The notes beneath the pieces were generated by a model. The model saw nothing but the letters and a program-made list of their open reading frames with translations. It made no database searches and was not told where the DNA came from. A program made the translations under genes and the position numbers. A DNA stretch of 64,000 bases, taken from the NCBI GenBank assembly GCA_035478795.1, contig DATIJJ010000063.1, positions 4,944 through 68,943 of the forward strand, in the 5' to 3' direction. Shown in pieces: positions 35,416 to 45,191 of the stretch. The stretch is from DATIJJ01 sp035478795 (GTDB lineage: Bacteria > Pseudomonadota > Gammaproteobacteria > DSM-16500). The first letter of the stretch is position 1, and every line of letters starts with the position of its first letter.

Positions 35416-36792
35416 TTATCCCTGCTTCCAGCTCGTTCCCGACGCCCCATCCTCCAGCACAATCGACATATCCGATAATGCCTTGCGTATACGATCCGCT
35501 TCCGCCCAATTTTTTTCTGCACGCGCTTCATTACGCGCAAGAATGAGCGATTCAATTTTGGCAACGTCAAGCTGGTCATTTCCGCCTTGAAAAAAACTAT
35601 CCGGATTATCTTGCAAAATACCTAACACACCGCCTAATTTCTTTAATAATAATCCATGACGCGCTGCGAGCAACTCATCTTTTTCACGTAATCGTTGAAT
35701 TTCATGCGCCAATTCAAATAACACAGATAATGCGATCGGTGTATTGAAATCATCATCCATCGCATCAATAAATTTTTTCTCATGTTCTGAATCCACCAGC
35801 TCATCCATCGTCCCGGGCAAATCACGCAACGCCGTGTAAAAACGCTCAAGCGAATTACGCGCCTGATGCAATAATTCTTTTGAAAAATGCAACGGACTTC
35901 GATAATGCCCTGAAATGAGCAAATAACGCAACGTCTCCGGTGAATGTTCATTTAAAATATCGCGGATCGTGAAAAAATTACCGAGCGACTTCGACATTTT
36001 TTCTTTATCAATTTGTAAATAACCCGCATGCAGCCAGTAATTTACAAACTTTTCGCCGGTCGCCGCTTCCGATTGCGCCATTTCGTTTTCATGATGTGGA
36101 AAAATAAGATCCTTGCCGCCACCATGTATATCAAACGTCGCGCCTAACATTCGGGTCGACATTGCAGAACATTCAATGTGCCAGCCTGGACGCCCCAAAC
36201 CCCAGGGAGATGCCCAGGAAGGCTCACCCGGTTTTGCCATTTTCCACAATACAAAATCCAGTGGATCCCGTTTGATGTCAGAAATATCCACTCGCGCACC
36301 ACTTTCCAGTTCATCAATATTGCGATGCGATAAACAACCATACGGTTTAAAATGACGAACGTCATAATACACATCACCATTTTCTGCAACATAGGCATAA
36401 CCATTTGCAATCAGTTTTTCAATCATCGCAATAATATGTGGAATAAATTCCGTCGCGCGCGGCTCATGCGTCGGCATCAATAAATTCAGGCGTTTCATGT
36501 CTTCACGAAAGGCTTCCGTAAACCGTTCAACAATGACATCAAACGCTTCGTGATTTTCATTCGCACGCTGGATAATCTTGTCATCAATATCCGTAATATT
36601 TCGCACATACGTAACATCATATCCACGAAATTGTAAATAACGGACAATCCCGTCAAATGCAATAAAACTGCGTGCATTCCCGATATGACAAAAATCATAA
36701 ACCGTCGGGCCACAAACATACATTTTCACCTTGCCGGGTGTCAGTGGTTTAAATGCTTCTTTTTGTTGTGTCAGGCTGTTATAAATCTTCAT
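35416..36792 (-). CDS. cysS: Cysteinyl-tRNA synthetase
   Basis: A 458-residue class I synthetase charging tRNA-Cys. The zinc/cysteine site CGPTVYD, the HIGH-like HIGNARS and the KMSKS motif (EKMSKSLGNFF) are present. The start is ATG 36792, with AAGGA upstream. It follows gltX by 4 bases and is the last gene of the lepA-to-cysS run. Confidence 0.97.
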   Translation of the reverse strand: MKIYNSLTQQKEAFKPLTPGKVKMYVCGPTVYDFCHIGNARSFIAFDGIVRYLQFRGYDVTYVRNITDIDDKIIQRANENHEAFDVIVERFTEAFREDMKRLNLLMPTHEPRATEFIPHIIAMIEKLIANGYAYVAENGDVYYDVRHFKPYGCLSHRNIDELESGARVDISDIKRDPLDFVLWKMAKPGEPSWASPWGLGRPGWHIECSAMSTRMLGATFDIHGGGKDLIFPHHENEMAQSEAATGEKFVNYWLHAGYLQIDKEKMSKSLGNFFTIRDILNEHSPETLRYLLISGHYRSPLHFSKELLHQARNSLERFYTALRDLPGTMDELVDSEHEKKFIDAMDDDFNTPIALSVLFELAHEIQRLREKDELLAARHGLLLKKLGGVLGILQDNPDSFFQGGNDQLDVAKIESLILARNEARAEKNWAEADRIRKALSDMSIVLEDGASGTSWKQG

Positions 36793-36796
36793 CCTG

Positions 36797-38209
36797 TCAA
36801 TTCCTTTTTGCCCGTTTTTGTGCCTCTTCAAAATGGTGAATTATTTTTTCAGAGCCGAGAAGCGATGCAATGTGTATCAACTCAGGCCCATTTTGTTCAC
36901 CCGTCAAGGCAATGCGCAATGGCATAAATAATTTTTTACCGGAAACATTTAGTTTTGTTTTAAGCTCATCCGCTATTTTTTTAATATCAACGCCATGTTG
37001 TTTTGCAAGCAAAGCGGCTTCTACAAAAAAATCTTCTCCCGATTCCTGCAAAATAGCGATATTATCCTGCGTGAATTGGGGTTCTGCCCCAAAAAAGATA
37101 GCAGCCCAGGCATTTGCTTCGTGCGGGAATAAAATATTTTTTCGCATGACTTCAGCAAACAGATCTTTTTTGTCCGCCGGTACTTTTTCGAGAATTTCAT
37201 CACCGAGCCAGGCAAAAGTCGCTGCATGATCCAATGCCATCACCGCTTCCTTTTGCCAATGCAATAATTGATTTCGATCAAAACGGGCAGGCGCGCGACT
37301 TATTTTTTCCATTTTAAAATTTTCTGCAAGCTCGTTAAAAGACATGAGATCAAGGCGCTCGTATGTATGACTCAAGCGCGATAAATAATTGATGACAGCT
37401 TTTGGCAAATAACCTTCCCGACTCAAATCATTTAAACTGAAACTGCCTTCGCGTTTGGATAACTTCGCCGCATCGTCACTCAAAATCAGTGATAAATGCG
37501 CATACTGCGGCGTGGGTAAATTGAGTGCCTGCAAGATCATCAATTGCCGCGGTGTGTTGGCCAGATGATCTTCGCCGCGTATCGCGTGCGTCACCTTCAT
37601 GAGAGAATCATCAATCGCATTGCTAAACATGAACGAGGCGGTTCCCTGCGCCCGACGAATAATAAAATCCCCAATGTCTGCGCCTTTAAATTTTTGTACG
37701 CCTTTGACGAGATCGACAAATTCAATCGTCACATTGTCAGGCACATGAAAACGTAATGCAGCCGGTTTACCTTCTGCAATTCGTTTCTGAATTTCATCCT
37801 GCGTGAGCTTTCGGCATGTACCGGGATAACGCGGCGCCTGTCCGCGCGACAGTTGAATTTTACGATTGAGCGCCAGTTCCTGATCCGTACAAAAACAGGG
37901 GTACACCAACCCTTTTTTTTCAAGCGCCTGATAATGTTCTTCATAAATCGCATGACGCCCGGATTGACAATACGGTTGATAAGGCCCGCCGATATCGGGC
38001 CCTTCCTGCCAGTTGACACCCAGCCAATGTAAATCGTCCTGCAACATTTTTATGTATTTCTGTTCTGAGCGTACCTGATCCGTGTCTTCAATACGTAAAA
38101 TAAAAACACCCTTTTCTTTCACCGCATATAATGCGCTGAATAACGCAGCACGCGCATTACCCAGATGCAACATCCCGGTCGGGCTTGGGGAAAATCGTGT
38201 TCTTACCAT
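36797..38209 (-). CDS. gltX: Glutamyl-tRNA synthetase
   Basis: A 470-residue class I synthetase. The N-terminus RFSPSPTGMLHLGNAR carries the HIGH-equivalent, and KLSKREGS the KMSKS-equivalent. The C-terminal anticodon-binding domain reaches FMPLRIALTG and the helical end. The ATG at 38209 lies inside the end of pdxJ (7-base overlap), implying coupled translation. Whether it charges tRNA-Glu only, or tRNA-Gln also, cannot be told here. Confidence 0.96.
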   Translation of the reverse strand: MVRTRFSPSPTGMLHLGNARAALFSALYAVKEKGVFILRIEDTDQVRSEQKYIKMLQDDLHWLGVNWQEGPDIGGPYQPYCQSGRHAIYEEHYQALEKKGLVYPCFCTDQELALNRKIQLSRGQAPRYPGTCRKLTQDEIQKRIAEGKPAALRFHVPDNVTIEFVDLVKGVQKFKGADIGDFIIRRAQGTASFMFSNAIDDSLMKVTHAIRGEDHLANTPRQLMILQALNLPTPQYAHLSLILSDDAAKLSKREGSFSLNDLSREGYLPKAVINYLSRLSHTYERLDLMSFNELAENFKMEKISRAPARFDRNQLLHWQKEAVMALDHAATFAWLGDEILEKVPADKKDLFAEVMRKNILFPHEANAWAAIFFGAEPQFTQDNIAILQESGEDFFVEAALLAKQHGVDIKKIADELKTKLNVSGKKLFMPLRIALTGEQNGPELIHIASLLGSEKIIHHFEEAQKRAKRN

Positions 38210-38952
38210 GACTGCCCCCTTGCTTCAGTCATCAGGCGTTTCATCTCACGCACGGCATTTTCCAATCCCATAAAAAAAGCACGGGCCATGATGCCGTGAC
38301 CAATGTTTAATTCATTAATTTTTGGAATGCGCGCGATCGCTTGCGTATTTTGATAATTCAATCCATGACCCGCATTGACCACGAGACCCGCCTGATCAGC
38401 AAATATCACAGCATCAATAATGCGTTGTAATTCTGCATCTTGTGCTTCACGCGTTTTCGCATCGGCATAGGCACCCGTGTGAATTTCAATGGTCGGCGCC
38501 TTGCAACGAAGGGCTGCTTCAATCTGTTGAATATCCGGATCAATAAATAATGAAACATCGATACCGGCATTTGCCATACGCGTGCATGCATCACGAATGT
38601 GTGATTCATCCAAAACAACATTCAAGCCACCTTCTGTCGTTAATTCTTCGCGTTTTTCAGGCACAAAACAGCAATGCACCGGTTTGATTTTTTCAGCCAT
38701 CGCAAGCATGTTATCCGTCACAGCCATTTCGAGATTTAAACGTGTCAACACGATTTGTTGAATCATTTCGACATCGCGTTCCTGAATATGACGACGATCT
38801 TCGCGAAGATGCACCGTAATACCATCTGCACCGCCATTTTCCGCTGCATAAACCGCTTCAACCGGATCGGGATAACGCGTCAGACGCGCCTGTCTTAGCG
38901 TTGCAATATGATCGACATTCACGCCCAGTAAAATGGGTTTGTCTGTTTTCAT
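38203..38952 (-). CDS. pdxJ: Pyridoxine 5'-phosphate synthase
   Basis: 249 residues. PdxJ condenses 1-deoxyxylulose 5-phosphate with the aminoacetone phosphate made by PdxA to form pyridoxine 5'-phosphate. Conserved LGVNVDHIATLRQAR, DGITVHLREDRRHI and VNAGHGLNYQN are present. It overlaps recO by 4 bases (ATGA) and gltX by 7. Confidence 0.97.
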   Translation of the reverse strand: MKTDKPILLGVNVDHIATLRQARLTRYPDPVEAVYAAENGGADGITVHLREDRRHIQERDVEMIQQIVLTRLNLEMAVTDNMLAMAEKIKPVHCCFVPEKREELTTEGGLNVVLDESHIRDACTRMANAGIDVSLFIDPDIQQIEAALRCKAPTIEIHTGAYADAKTREAQDAELQRIIDAVIFADQAGLVVNAGHGLNYQNTQAIARIPKINELNIGHGIMARAFFMGLENAVREMKRLMTEARGQSW

Positions 38953-39662
38953 TCTGTTGTGACTCCTGTAAACAATTTTCGGCTTTGCAAAGGTTTAGGC
39001 CCCAGCAAAACACCCAATGCTATTCTCATTAATCGCTTCACATCGCGCAAGATTTCTTCATCATCGAGATTGCCAGAAGCGAGTGCCAGTAAGCTGTTTC
39101 CACTAAAAAGGGTATTTGAAACATCCGACTCACCTTCAACCAGTTCAAATCCCTGTTCCGGATAAAACCGATAGGTTCGGCCACCCAGAAAGGCTTTTCT
39201 ATCGGGAATGGAATGGTGAAGCTGCAATCCATAACCCAGCGCATCCAGCAGTTTTTTCTCAAATAATCGCAAGTGTTTTTGTTGTAATGGGGTTCGCCCC
39301 AATTCTAACAAGGTATCCTGATAAATGGTATAAAGTTCAGGATGCGGGTCCTGTTTTTGCAAGAGCCGCATGAGCAGTTCATTCAAATAAAACCCGCCGA
39401 GCAGACTGTCTTCCCGCAAGGCAATCGGGATTCCCCGGGGCTCGACTGTTTGAAGCGTCAAAAGCTCCGTTCGCCCTTGAAAAGACAAGAGCAGAGGATA
39501 AAATGGCTGGAGCAAGGGGCGTATTTTAGAACGATTTTTACGAACGCCTCTGGCAATCAGGCTGACACGGCCATGATCACGGGTGAACACATCGAGTAAT
39601 AAACTCGTCTCCCGATACGGTCTGTGATGCAGAATAAAAGCAGGTTGCAAGGATAGTCGCAT
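38949..39662 (-). CDS. recO: DNA repair protein RecO
   Basis: 237 residues. It loads RecA and anneals strands in the RecFOR pathway. The N-terminal OB fold starts QPAFILHHRPYRETSLLLDVFTR, and the helical C-terminal part has LLDALGYGLQL. The zinc-binding cysteines of some RecO proteins are absent, as in E. coli. The ATG directly follows the era stop codon. Confidence 0.94.
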   Translation of the reverse strand: MRLSLQPAFILHHRPYRETSLLLDVFTRDHGRVSLIARGVRKNRSKIRPLLQPFYPLLLSFQGRTELLTLQTVEPRGIPIALREDSLLGGFYLNELLMRLLQKQDPHPELYTIYQDTLLELGRTPLQQKHLRLFEKKLLDALGYGLQLHHSIPDRKAFLGGRTYRFYPEQGFELVEGESDVSNTLFSGNSLLALASGNLDDEEILRDVKRLMRIALGVLLGPKPLQSRKLFTGVTTE

Positions 39663-40559
39663 CTACCCTCCTTCAAACCCCAGACTCCCCAGGGCTTTTT
39701 CATCATCTGTCCAGTCACTTTTGACTTTCACCCAAAGTCGCAGAAACACTTTTTTCTCAAGTAATTTAACAATGTCCTTGCGAGCGGCCGTTCCAATATT
39801 TTTTAATCGCTCACCGTTTTTACCGATCACAATAGGCTTTTGCCCTTCCCGCTCAACCCAGATAATCGCGCTGATTTCAACGAGCTTGCCTTCTTCTTTC
39901 ATCGATTCCACCACAACCGTCGTGCTGTAAGGCAATTCCTGTTCGGTCGCACGAATCACTTTTTCACGGATAATTTCACCCACCTGAAAACGCTCATTTT
40001 TATCGGTGATTTGTTCATCCGGAAAAAGATGCGGACCTTCCGGCATCATGTTGAGGAGCGTTTTTTGAAGCGATTCAAGATTTTCCTTTCGTTTTGCAGA
40101 AATCGGAATAATATGCGCGAAATGGTATTTTGCGCTGTATTTTTCAATCAATGGCAGAATATCTTTTTTATCATTCAGCTTGTCAATTTTATTGATCGCA
40201 AGAATCACCGGCACATTCGCATCCATCACTTTTTTCAAAACCAGTTCATCATCTGACAGAAAGCGTGTCGCTTCAATGATAAAGACAATCACATCTGCAT
40301 CGAGAATCACCGCGTTCGCCAGACGATTCATGTAACGATTCATCGCGCGTTTTTCGGCATCATGCAATCCGGGTGTGTCGATATAAACAATTTGCGTCTC
40401 ACCCGTTGTCTTGATCCCCAAAATCTGGTTTCGGGTCGTTTGGGGTTTGGGTGAAATGATACTGATTTTTTTGCCGATCAGCGCATTCAGTAATGTTGAC
40501 TTGCCCACATTCGGCCGCCCGACAATCGCCACAAAACCGCATTTTGAAGTCGTACTCAT
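39663..40559 (-). CDS. era: GTPase Era
   Basis: A 298-residue ribosome-assembly GTPase that binds the 3' end of 16S rRNA. G1 GRPNVGKST, G3 DTPG, G4 NKID and G5 SAKRKEN are present, then a C-terminal KH domain (ERLKNIGTAARKDIV). It overlaps rnc by 4 bases. Confidence 0.97.
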   Translation of the reverse strand: MSTTSKCGFVAIVGRPNVGKSTLLNALIGKKISIISPKPQTTRNQILGIKTTGETQIVYIDTPGLHDAEKRAMNRYMNRLANAVILDADVIVFIIEATRFLSDDELVLKKVMDANVPVILAINKIDKLNDKKDILPLIEKYSAKYHFAHIIPISAKRKENLESLQKTLLNMMPEGPHLFPDEQITDKNERFQVGEIIREKVIRATEQELPYSTTVVVESMKEEGKLVEISAIIWVEREGQKPIVIGKNGERLKNIGTAARKDIVKLLEKKVFLRLWVKVKSDWTDDEKALGSLGFEGG

Positions 40560-41218
40560 TTTTTAAGCCTCTCCAGCATATCTTCTGCCGCCTGTTGTTC
40601 CGCCCGCCGTCGACTGCTTCCCCGGGCGAGACACTTTTCGCCCAAAACAGTACAGCTCACGACAAAAATTTGTTGATGCAATTCACCTTCAACGGATTCT
40701 ACCGTATAAACCGGAAGCGCCTGGTGTTGGCTTTGCAGGTATTCCTGTAATTGTGTTTTGGGATCCTTGTGGCTCGCCGCATTCGTGAGTGACATCAACA
40801 ACGGTTGATACCAGCGTAAAATGCACTCCCGCGTGATATTGAAATCGCTATCCAGATAAATCGCGCCAATGATCGCTTCCATCGTGCAGGAAATAATGGA
40901 TGTGCGATCATGTCCACCGCTTTTCAATTCACCCATCCCCAAATGCAAATAACGACCCAGTTCAAATTCCCGACCCAGTTTGCCGAGCGTATCGCGATTC
41001 ACGAGCGTTGCACGGAAGCGGCTCAAATCCCCTTCGTGCGCAGTGGGAAATTGATGAAACAACGCTTCTGCAATCACCAGGTTCACGATCGCATCGCCAA
41101 AAAATTCCATGCGTTCATTATTTTCATCACTGCTGCTTCGATGCGTCAGTGCGATCTTCAGCAAATTCGCATTGTTAAACGAATAGCCGAGTTTGCGGGA
41201 AAGTTCATCACTCATCAT
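40556..41218 (-). CDS. rnc: Ribonuclease III
   Basis: 220 residues. It cleaves double-stranded RNA, including the rRNA precursor. The signature ERMEFFGDAI is at about 36-45, and the double-stranded RNA-binding domain is at the C-terminus (DPKTQLQEYLQSQ to the RRAEQQAAEDML end). Two adjacent ATGs (41218 and 41215) are possible; the second has better spacing from GGAG. Confidence 0.97.
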   Translation of the reverse strand: MMSDELSRKLGYSFNNANLLKIALTHRSSSDENNERMEFFGDAIVNLVIAEALFHQFPTAHEGDLSRFRATLVNRDTLGKLGREFELGRYLHLGMGELKSGGHDRTSIISCTMEAIIGAIYLDSDFNITRECILRWYQPLLMSLTNAASHKDPKTQLQEYLQSQHQALPVYTVESVEGELHQQIFVVSCTVLGEKCLARGSSRRRAEQQAAEDMLERLKK

Positions 41219-41228
41219 TCACTCCACA

Positions 41229-42023
41229 CTAATGAATCACTGACCCAATGCGACTCCAGCGGATTTTATGTAAAAGATCCGCATCCGAATCCCAACTCAT
41301 CCAGACAATGCTCGCCTTTCCGATGATATTTTGGTCCGGCACAAAACCCCAGTAACGGCTATCTGCACTGTCATCGCGATTATCACCCATCGCAAAATAC
41401 ATGCCGGGCGGCACGACAACCTCTTTTAAATCATCATCGGATTTATCGGGATTTTGAAAAATAGCATGTTTCACACCCAACAAATCTTCCTGCTTTTGCA
41501 CGACAGTCCAGGTGGAACCCAGGTCATCATGATCCGTCGTATTTTTTTCAAACGTTTGCGAGATTTGTTTCCCGTTAACAAAGAGCACTTTGTTAATGTA
41601 ACTGATTTTGTCACCCGGTAACCCGATCACGCGCTTGATAAAATCAATCGATGGATCGACCGGATAACGAAACACAATGATATCGCCACGGGAAATAGCG
41701 TGTACCGGCACAATTTTTTGATGAATCACAGGCAGTCGAATACCATAATCAAATTTATTCACCAGCACAAAATCGCCTGGCAGTAAAGTGGGCTTCAGGG
41801 AACCGGATGGAATGCGAAAGGGTTCATATAAAAAGGAACGCAGTAAAAAGACCACGAGCAGCACGGGAAAAAATGAACGGGCATAATCAATAATCGCAGG
41901 CATTTTATCTGCGGGATGATTTTTTTTCTGGCGTCGTGGCGCCAGAAAAAAAATATCCAGCAAGGCAATCACACCCGAGATCACAGTGGCATAAAATAAA
42001 ATAAGTTCAAAATTAAAATTCAT
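41229..42023 (-). CDS. lepB: Signal peptidase I
   Basis: 264 residues with two N-terminal membrane segments and a periplasmic catalytic domain. The Ser/Lys dyad is in IPSGSLKPTL and DFIKRVIGLPGD; the GDNRDDSADSRYWGFV box is intact. Leu replaces the usual Met after the catalytic serine, a minor change. It lies in lepA-lepB-rnc order. Confidence 0.96.
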   Translation of the reverse strand: MNFNFELILFYATVISGVIALLDIFFLAPRRQKKNHPADKMPAIIDYARSFFPVLLVVFLLRSFLYEPFRIPSGSLKPTLLPGDFVLVNKFDYGIRLPVIHQKIVPVHAISRGDIIVFRYPVDPSIDFIKRVIGLPGDKISYINKVLFVNGKQISQTFEKNTTDHDDLGSTWTVVQKQEDLLGVKHAIFQNPDKSDDDLKEVVVPPGMYFAMGDNRDDSADSRYWGFVPDQNIIGKASIVWMSWDSDADLLHKIRWSRIGSVIH

Positions 42024-42034
42024 TTCCGGTTCCT

Positions 42035-43828
42035 TTATTTCTTGTCGACTTTCAACACCGCCAAAAACGCTTCTTGCGGAATTTCTACATTCCCCACCTG
42101 CTTCATGCGTTTTTTACCTTCCTTCTGTTTCTCAAGCAATTTACGTTTTCGGGAGACATCGCCACCATAACATTTCGCCAACACGTTTTTACGCAACGCC
42201 TTGACTGTGCTTCTTGCAATAATATGCCCGCCAATCGCCGCCTGAATCGCTACATCAAACATTTGTCTGGGTATCAGCTCCTGCATTTTTTCCGCAAGCT
42301 GCCGTCCTTTATATTGCGATTGATCACGGTGCACAATAATCGCCAGCGCATCGAGTTTATCGCCATTAATCAACAAATCCAGTTTGACGAGATCAGCTTC
42401 CTGAAAATAGGAAAAACTGTAATCGAGCGATGCATAACCCCGACTGACTGATTTTAACCGATCAAAAAAATCCAGCACAATTTCCGCCATCGGAATTTCA
42501 TACGTTAAAGACACCTGATTACCGAGATATTGCATATTTTTTTGCGCCCCGCGTCGTTCTACACAGAGCGTCATCACACTGCCAAGATAGGTTTGCGGCA
42601 CCAGAATATTCACAGCCGCAATCGGTTCACGAATTTCTTCAATGTAATTGACGGCAGGCAACTTCGATGGATTATCGATATAAAGCGTCTCACCGCGCGT
42701 TGAAATCACTTCATAGACGACGGTTGGCGCCGTTGTAATGAGATTCATGCCATATTCACGCTCAAGTCTTTCCTGCACAATTTCCATGTGCAACATGCCT
42801 AAAAATCCACACCGAAATCCAAAGCCCAACGCTTCAGAGGATTCCGGTTCAAAAAAAAGCGCCGCATCATTCAGACACAATTTCGCGAGCGCCTCGCGAA
42901 AGGCAGGAAAATCATCCGCGCTCACCGGAAATAATCCGGCATACACTTGCGGTTTAATTTTTTTAAATCCAGGCAAGGGTTCGCTCGCCGGTTTACTGGC
43001 ATGCGTTAACGTATCACCCACGGGCGCACCGTTAATTTCTTTAATGCCCGCCACCACATAACCCACTTCACCCGCACTTAATTTTCCAGTCGGCAACCGT
43101 TTGGGCGTAAAGACACCCACACCGCTGATTTCATGATTTCGACCGGTCGACATGACCTGCATTTTATCGCCGACTTTCAACACGCCATTTTTAACGCGCA
43201 CGAGCGAGACGACACCAAGATAACTGTCAAACCAGGAATCAATAATGAGCGCCTGGAGTGGTGCCGTCGGATCGCCAACGGGTGGTGGAATATCCGTAAT
43301 AATTTTTTCGAGCAGTTCGACAATGCCGATACCCATTTTGGCACTGACACCGAGTGCATCCTTTGCATCAATACCGATGATTTCTTCAATTTCTTTCATC
43401 ACGCGTAGAGGATCGGCTTGCGGCAAATCAATTTTATTTAAGACCGGTACGACTTCAAGACCCTGCTCAATCGCGGTGTAACAAACGGCAAGCGTCTGTG
43501 CCTCAACGCCCTGCCCTGCATCGACGACGAGAAGCGCCCCTTCGCATGCCGCAAGTGAACGGGAGACTTCATACGAAAAATCCACATGCCCGGGTGTGTC
43601 AATAAAATTCAACTGGACCTTTTCACCCGCTTTGGATGTGTAATGCAATGTGACGCTGTGCGCCTTGATGGTAATACCGCGCTCGCGTTCAAGATCCATG
43701 GAATCAAGGACCTGTTCCTCCATTTCGCGCGAACTCAGTCCACCGCACAGTTGAATCAACCGATCGGCAAGCGTCGATTTACCGTGATCAATATGGGCAA
43801 TAATTGAAAAATTACGGATAGACTGCAT
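42035..43828 (-). CDS. lepA: Elongation factor 4 (LepA), back-translocating GTPase
   Basis: 597 residues. G1 AHIDHGKSTLADR, G3 DTPGHVDF and G4 NKIDLP are present, along with the LepA-specific C-terminal domain (AKCYGGDVSRKRKLLEKQKEGKKRM, spanning about 25 residues). The start is ATG 43828, which fits the family N-terminus and has GGAAG upstream; an ATG at 43846 is less likely. Confidence 0.97.
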   Translation of the reverse strand: MQSIRNFSIIAHIDHGKSTLADRLIQLCGGLSSREMEEQVLDSMDLERERGITIKAHSVTLHYTSKAGEKVQLNFIDTPGHVDFSYEVSRSLAACEGALLVVDAGQGVEAQTLAVCYTAIEQGLEVVPVLNKIDLPQADPLRVMKEIEEIIGIDAKDALGVSAKMGIGIVELLEKIITDIPPPVGDPTAPLQALIIDSWFDSYLGVVSLVRVKNGVLKVGDKMQVMSTGRNHEISGVGVFTPKRLPTGKLSAGEVGYVVAGIKEINGAPVGDTLTHASKPASEPLPGFKKIKPQVYAGLFPVSADDFPAFREALAKLCLNDAALFFEPESSEALGFGFRCGFLGMLHMEIVQERLEREYGMNLITTAPTVVYEVISTRGETLYIDNPSKLPAVNYIEEIREPIAAVNILVPQTYLGSVMTLCVERRGAQKNMQYLGNQVSLTYEIPMAEIVLDFFDRLKSVSRGYASLDYSFSYFQEADLVKLDLLINGDKLDALAIIVHRDQSQYKGRQLAEKMQELIPRQMFDVAIQAAIGGHIIARSTVKALRKNVLAKCYGGDVSRKRKLLEKQKEGKKRMKQVGNVEIPQEAFLAVLKVDKK

Positions 43829-43860
43829 TCTGCTTCCAGGAATCATTAAAGGCGGAAATC

Positions 43861-44289
43861 TTAACGTATTTCAGGATGGTTTTCCCTGTTTTTTTTAAAA
43901 TATCGCATTCGAACGATAAATTGACGATAACAGTCACGCGGCATGGAATCCCTGAAAACAAGGCAGGTTTGTTTCAGCACTTTTTTATCCTGCCTGAAAC
44001 GAAGAATGGAAACGATCGAGGTCACAGTACTCTCCGGGAGGGGTTCGATGGGAACAATCTGACCCGCTTTTTTCAGATACCAGCCATCGGCATCCTGACC
44101 AATCCGTTGAAATGGATTCGAGAAAAACAGCGTGTATATGGCATATGCGAATAATCCCGCGATCAGTGTGATTTTCACCCACCACGGCACATTCAGGTAA
44201 ATCACACCCGCCACACTGCCAATCAGCATGACACCCTGGATCCATATGAAAATATCAGAGAAATGGAGCGTGCTTTCGAATTTTTGCAT
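43861..44289 (-). CDS. ygfX: YgfX/CptA-like membrane protein
   Basis: 142 residues with two central membrane segments (IWIQGVMLIGSVAGVIYL and VKITLIAGLFAYAIYTLFF) and a cytoplasmic C-terminal half with LVFRDSMPRDCYRQF, the layout of YgfX. It follows and overlaps sdhE by 35 bases, as in Enterobacteria. E. coli YgfX was first described as a toxin affecting FtsZ and MreB and as a membrane partner of SdhE; which role applies here is unknown. Confidence 0.85.
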   Translation of the reverse strand: MQKFESTLHFSDIFIWIQGVMLIGSVAGVIYLNVPWWVKITLIAGLFAYAIYTLFFSNPFQRIGQDADGWYLKKAGQIVPIEPLPESTVTSIVSILRFRQDKKVLKQTCLVFRDSMPRDCYRQFIVRMRYFKKNRENHPEIR

Positions 44290-44533
44290 GATGACGAATT
44301 TTCCTGACGATATCGATCTGATCGGGCAAGCCAGGCAGTTCCTTGCCGGTCAGCCACATAAATAGTTCCTGGTCATTGCAATCCAGCAAATGGATAAAGT
44401 TTTTTTGATCCATGGGCGGCGCCTGCTGAAAGGCTTCTTCCAGATAATGGCCCAATAAAACATCGAGTTCGAGCATTCCTCGACGGCATGCCCAGCGAAG
44501 CCTTGGGAGTAAGTTCTTGTCCAGACTATCCAA
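44255..44533 (-). CDS. sdhE: FAD assembly factor SdhE
   Basis: 92 residues. It promotes covalent flavin attachment to succinate dehydrogenase SdhA. The RGM signature is in RWACRRGMLELD near residues 13-24. The start is TTG 44533, with AGGAGG eight bases upstream (44542-44547); there is no ATG in range, so the unusual start is well supported. It overlaps ygfX. Confidence 0.93.
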   Translation of the reverse strand: MDSLDKNLLPRLRWACRRGMLELDVLLGHYLEEAFQQAPPMDQKNFIHLLDCNDQELFMWLTGKELPGLPDQIDIVRKIRHHAKIRKHAPFL

Positions 44534-44581
44534 AAATGAATCCTCCTGACGGTTTTTGTGTTGTTTCTCAGCTATTATATA

Positions 44582-44610
44582 TTGATATGGGTCTGGCAGT
44601 GCAGTATTCT
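44582..44610 (+). promoter_or_regulatory. Sigma-70 promoter for the 103-aa orphan gene
   Basis: TTGATA (44582-44587), a 17-base spacer and TATTCT (44605-44610), in the gap divergent from sdhE. It leaves a leader of about 60 bases before ATG 44678. Confidence 0.55.
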
Positions 44611-44677
44611 AACGCAAATAAACCATTTTGGTAGACCCTCCACGGACGGCTGGTTACATAAAATAACGGTGGGCACA

Positions 44678-44989
44678 ATGGCAGCCAACACAACGCAAAA
44701 CCCGGGAAATGATACGTTAAAAGACGAGCTCGCGAGAGCGCTCGAACAATCCCTCGCGGCGGGTGATCTCGCCGTACTCGTGGCACTTCTCGACAATAAA
44801 GCTGAAAAAATTACTATCCCTTCAACCGATCAGGACTATGAAAACCTGACCCGGTTGATGGTGGTGCTGGCTGAACCCAGGCCGGAACTTCTGATGGATC
44901 ATCCGCAAAATCAGGCCATTCGGGCGCTGTGCCAGCGTTTTATTGATCAACTGAAACGCCCTGAAAAGAAAGCAACGCGGGGTTACTGA
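44678..44989 (+). CDS. Small orphan protein (103 aa)
   Basis: I recognise no family. It is mostly helical with an acidic N-terminal half (TLKDELARALEQSLAAGDLAV) and a basic end (RPEKKATRGY). The start is ATG 44678, with GGTGG upstream; the open frame extends back to 44558 but crosses the promoter. No signal peptide or membrane segment is seen in the 103-residue form. Confidence 0.6.
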   Translation: MAANTTQNPGNDTLKDELARALEQSLAAGDLAVLVALLDNKAEKITIPSTDQDYENLTRLMVVLAEPRPELLMDHPQNQAIRALCQRFIDQLKRPEKKATRGY

Positions 44990-45191
44990 GGATAAGTTTG
45001 TAAGTGTTTGATTATACAGGGAAATCTCGGCTTCGCGGCCCGCTGTTTCGAGGCAATTTTTTGTAACTTATTGATTATACTAGGTTTTCTATTTTTCAGT
45101 CCCCTGGCCAATTTTCATGAATTCCCGAACCACCTGATTCAATAATGATAAAATAGATATTATGCCGAGCCTTCATCAGGAGTCGATCCGC
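44990..45191. other. Intergenic gap with an imperfect direct repeat
   Basis: 202 bases without a gene. Two related stretches, near 44997-45020 and 45057-45083, share TTTGTAA and TTGATTATAC with small differences, separated by a GC-rich segment with CTCG/CGAG pairing. A weak -10 (TAAAAT) lies shortly before the phosphodiesterase gene. No clear terminator is seen. Confidence 0.4.
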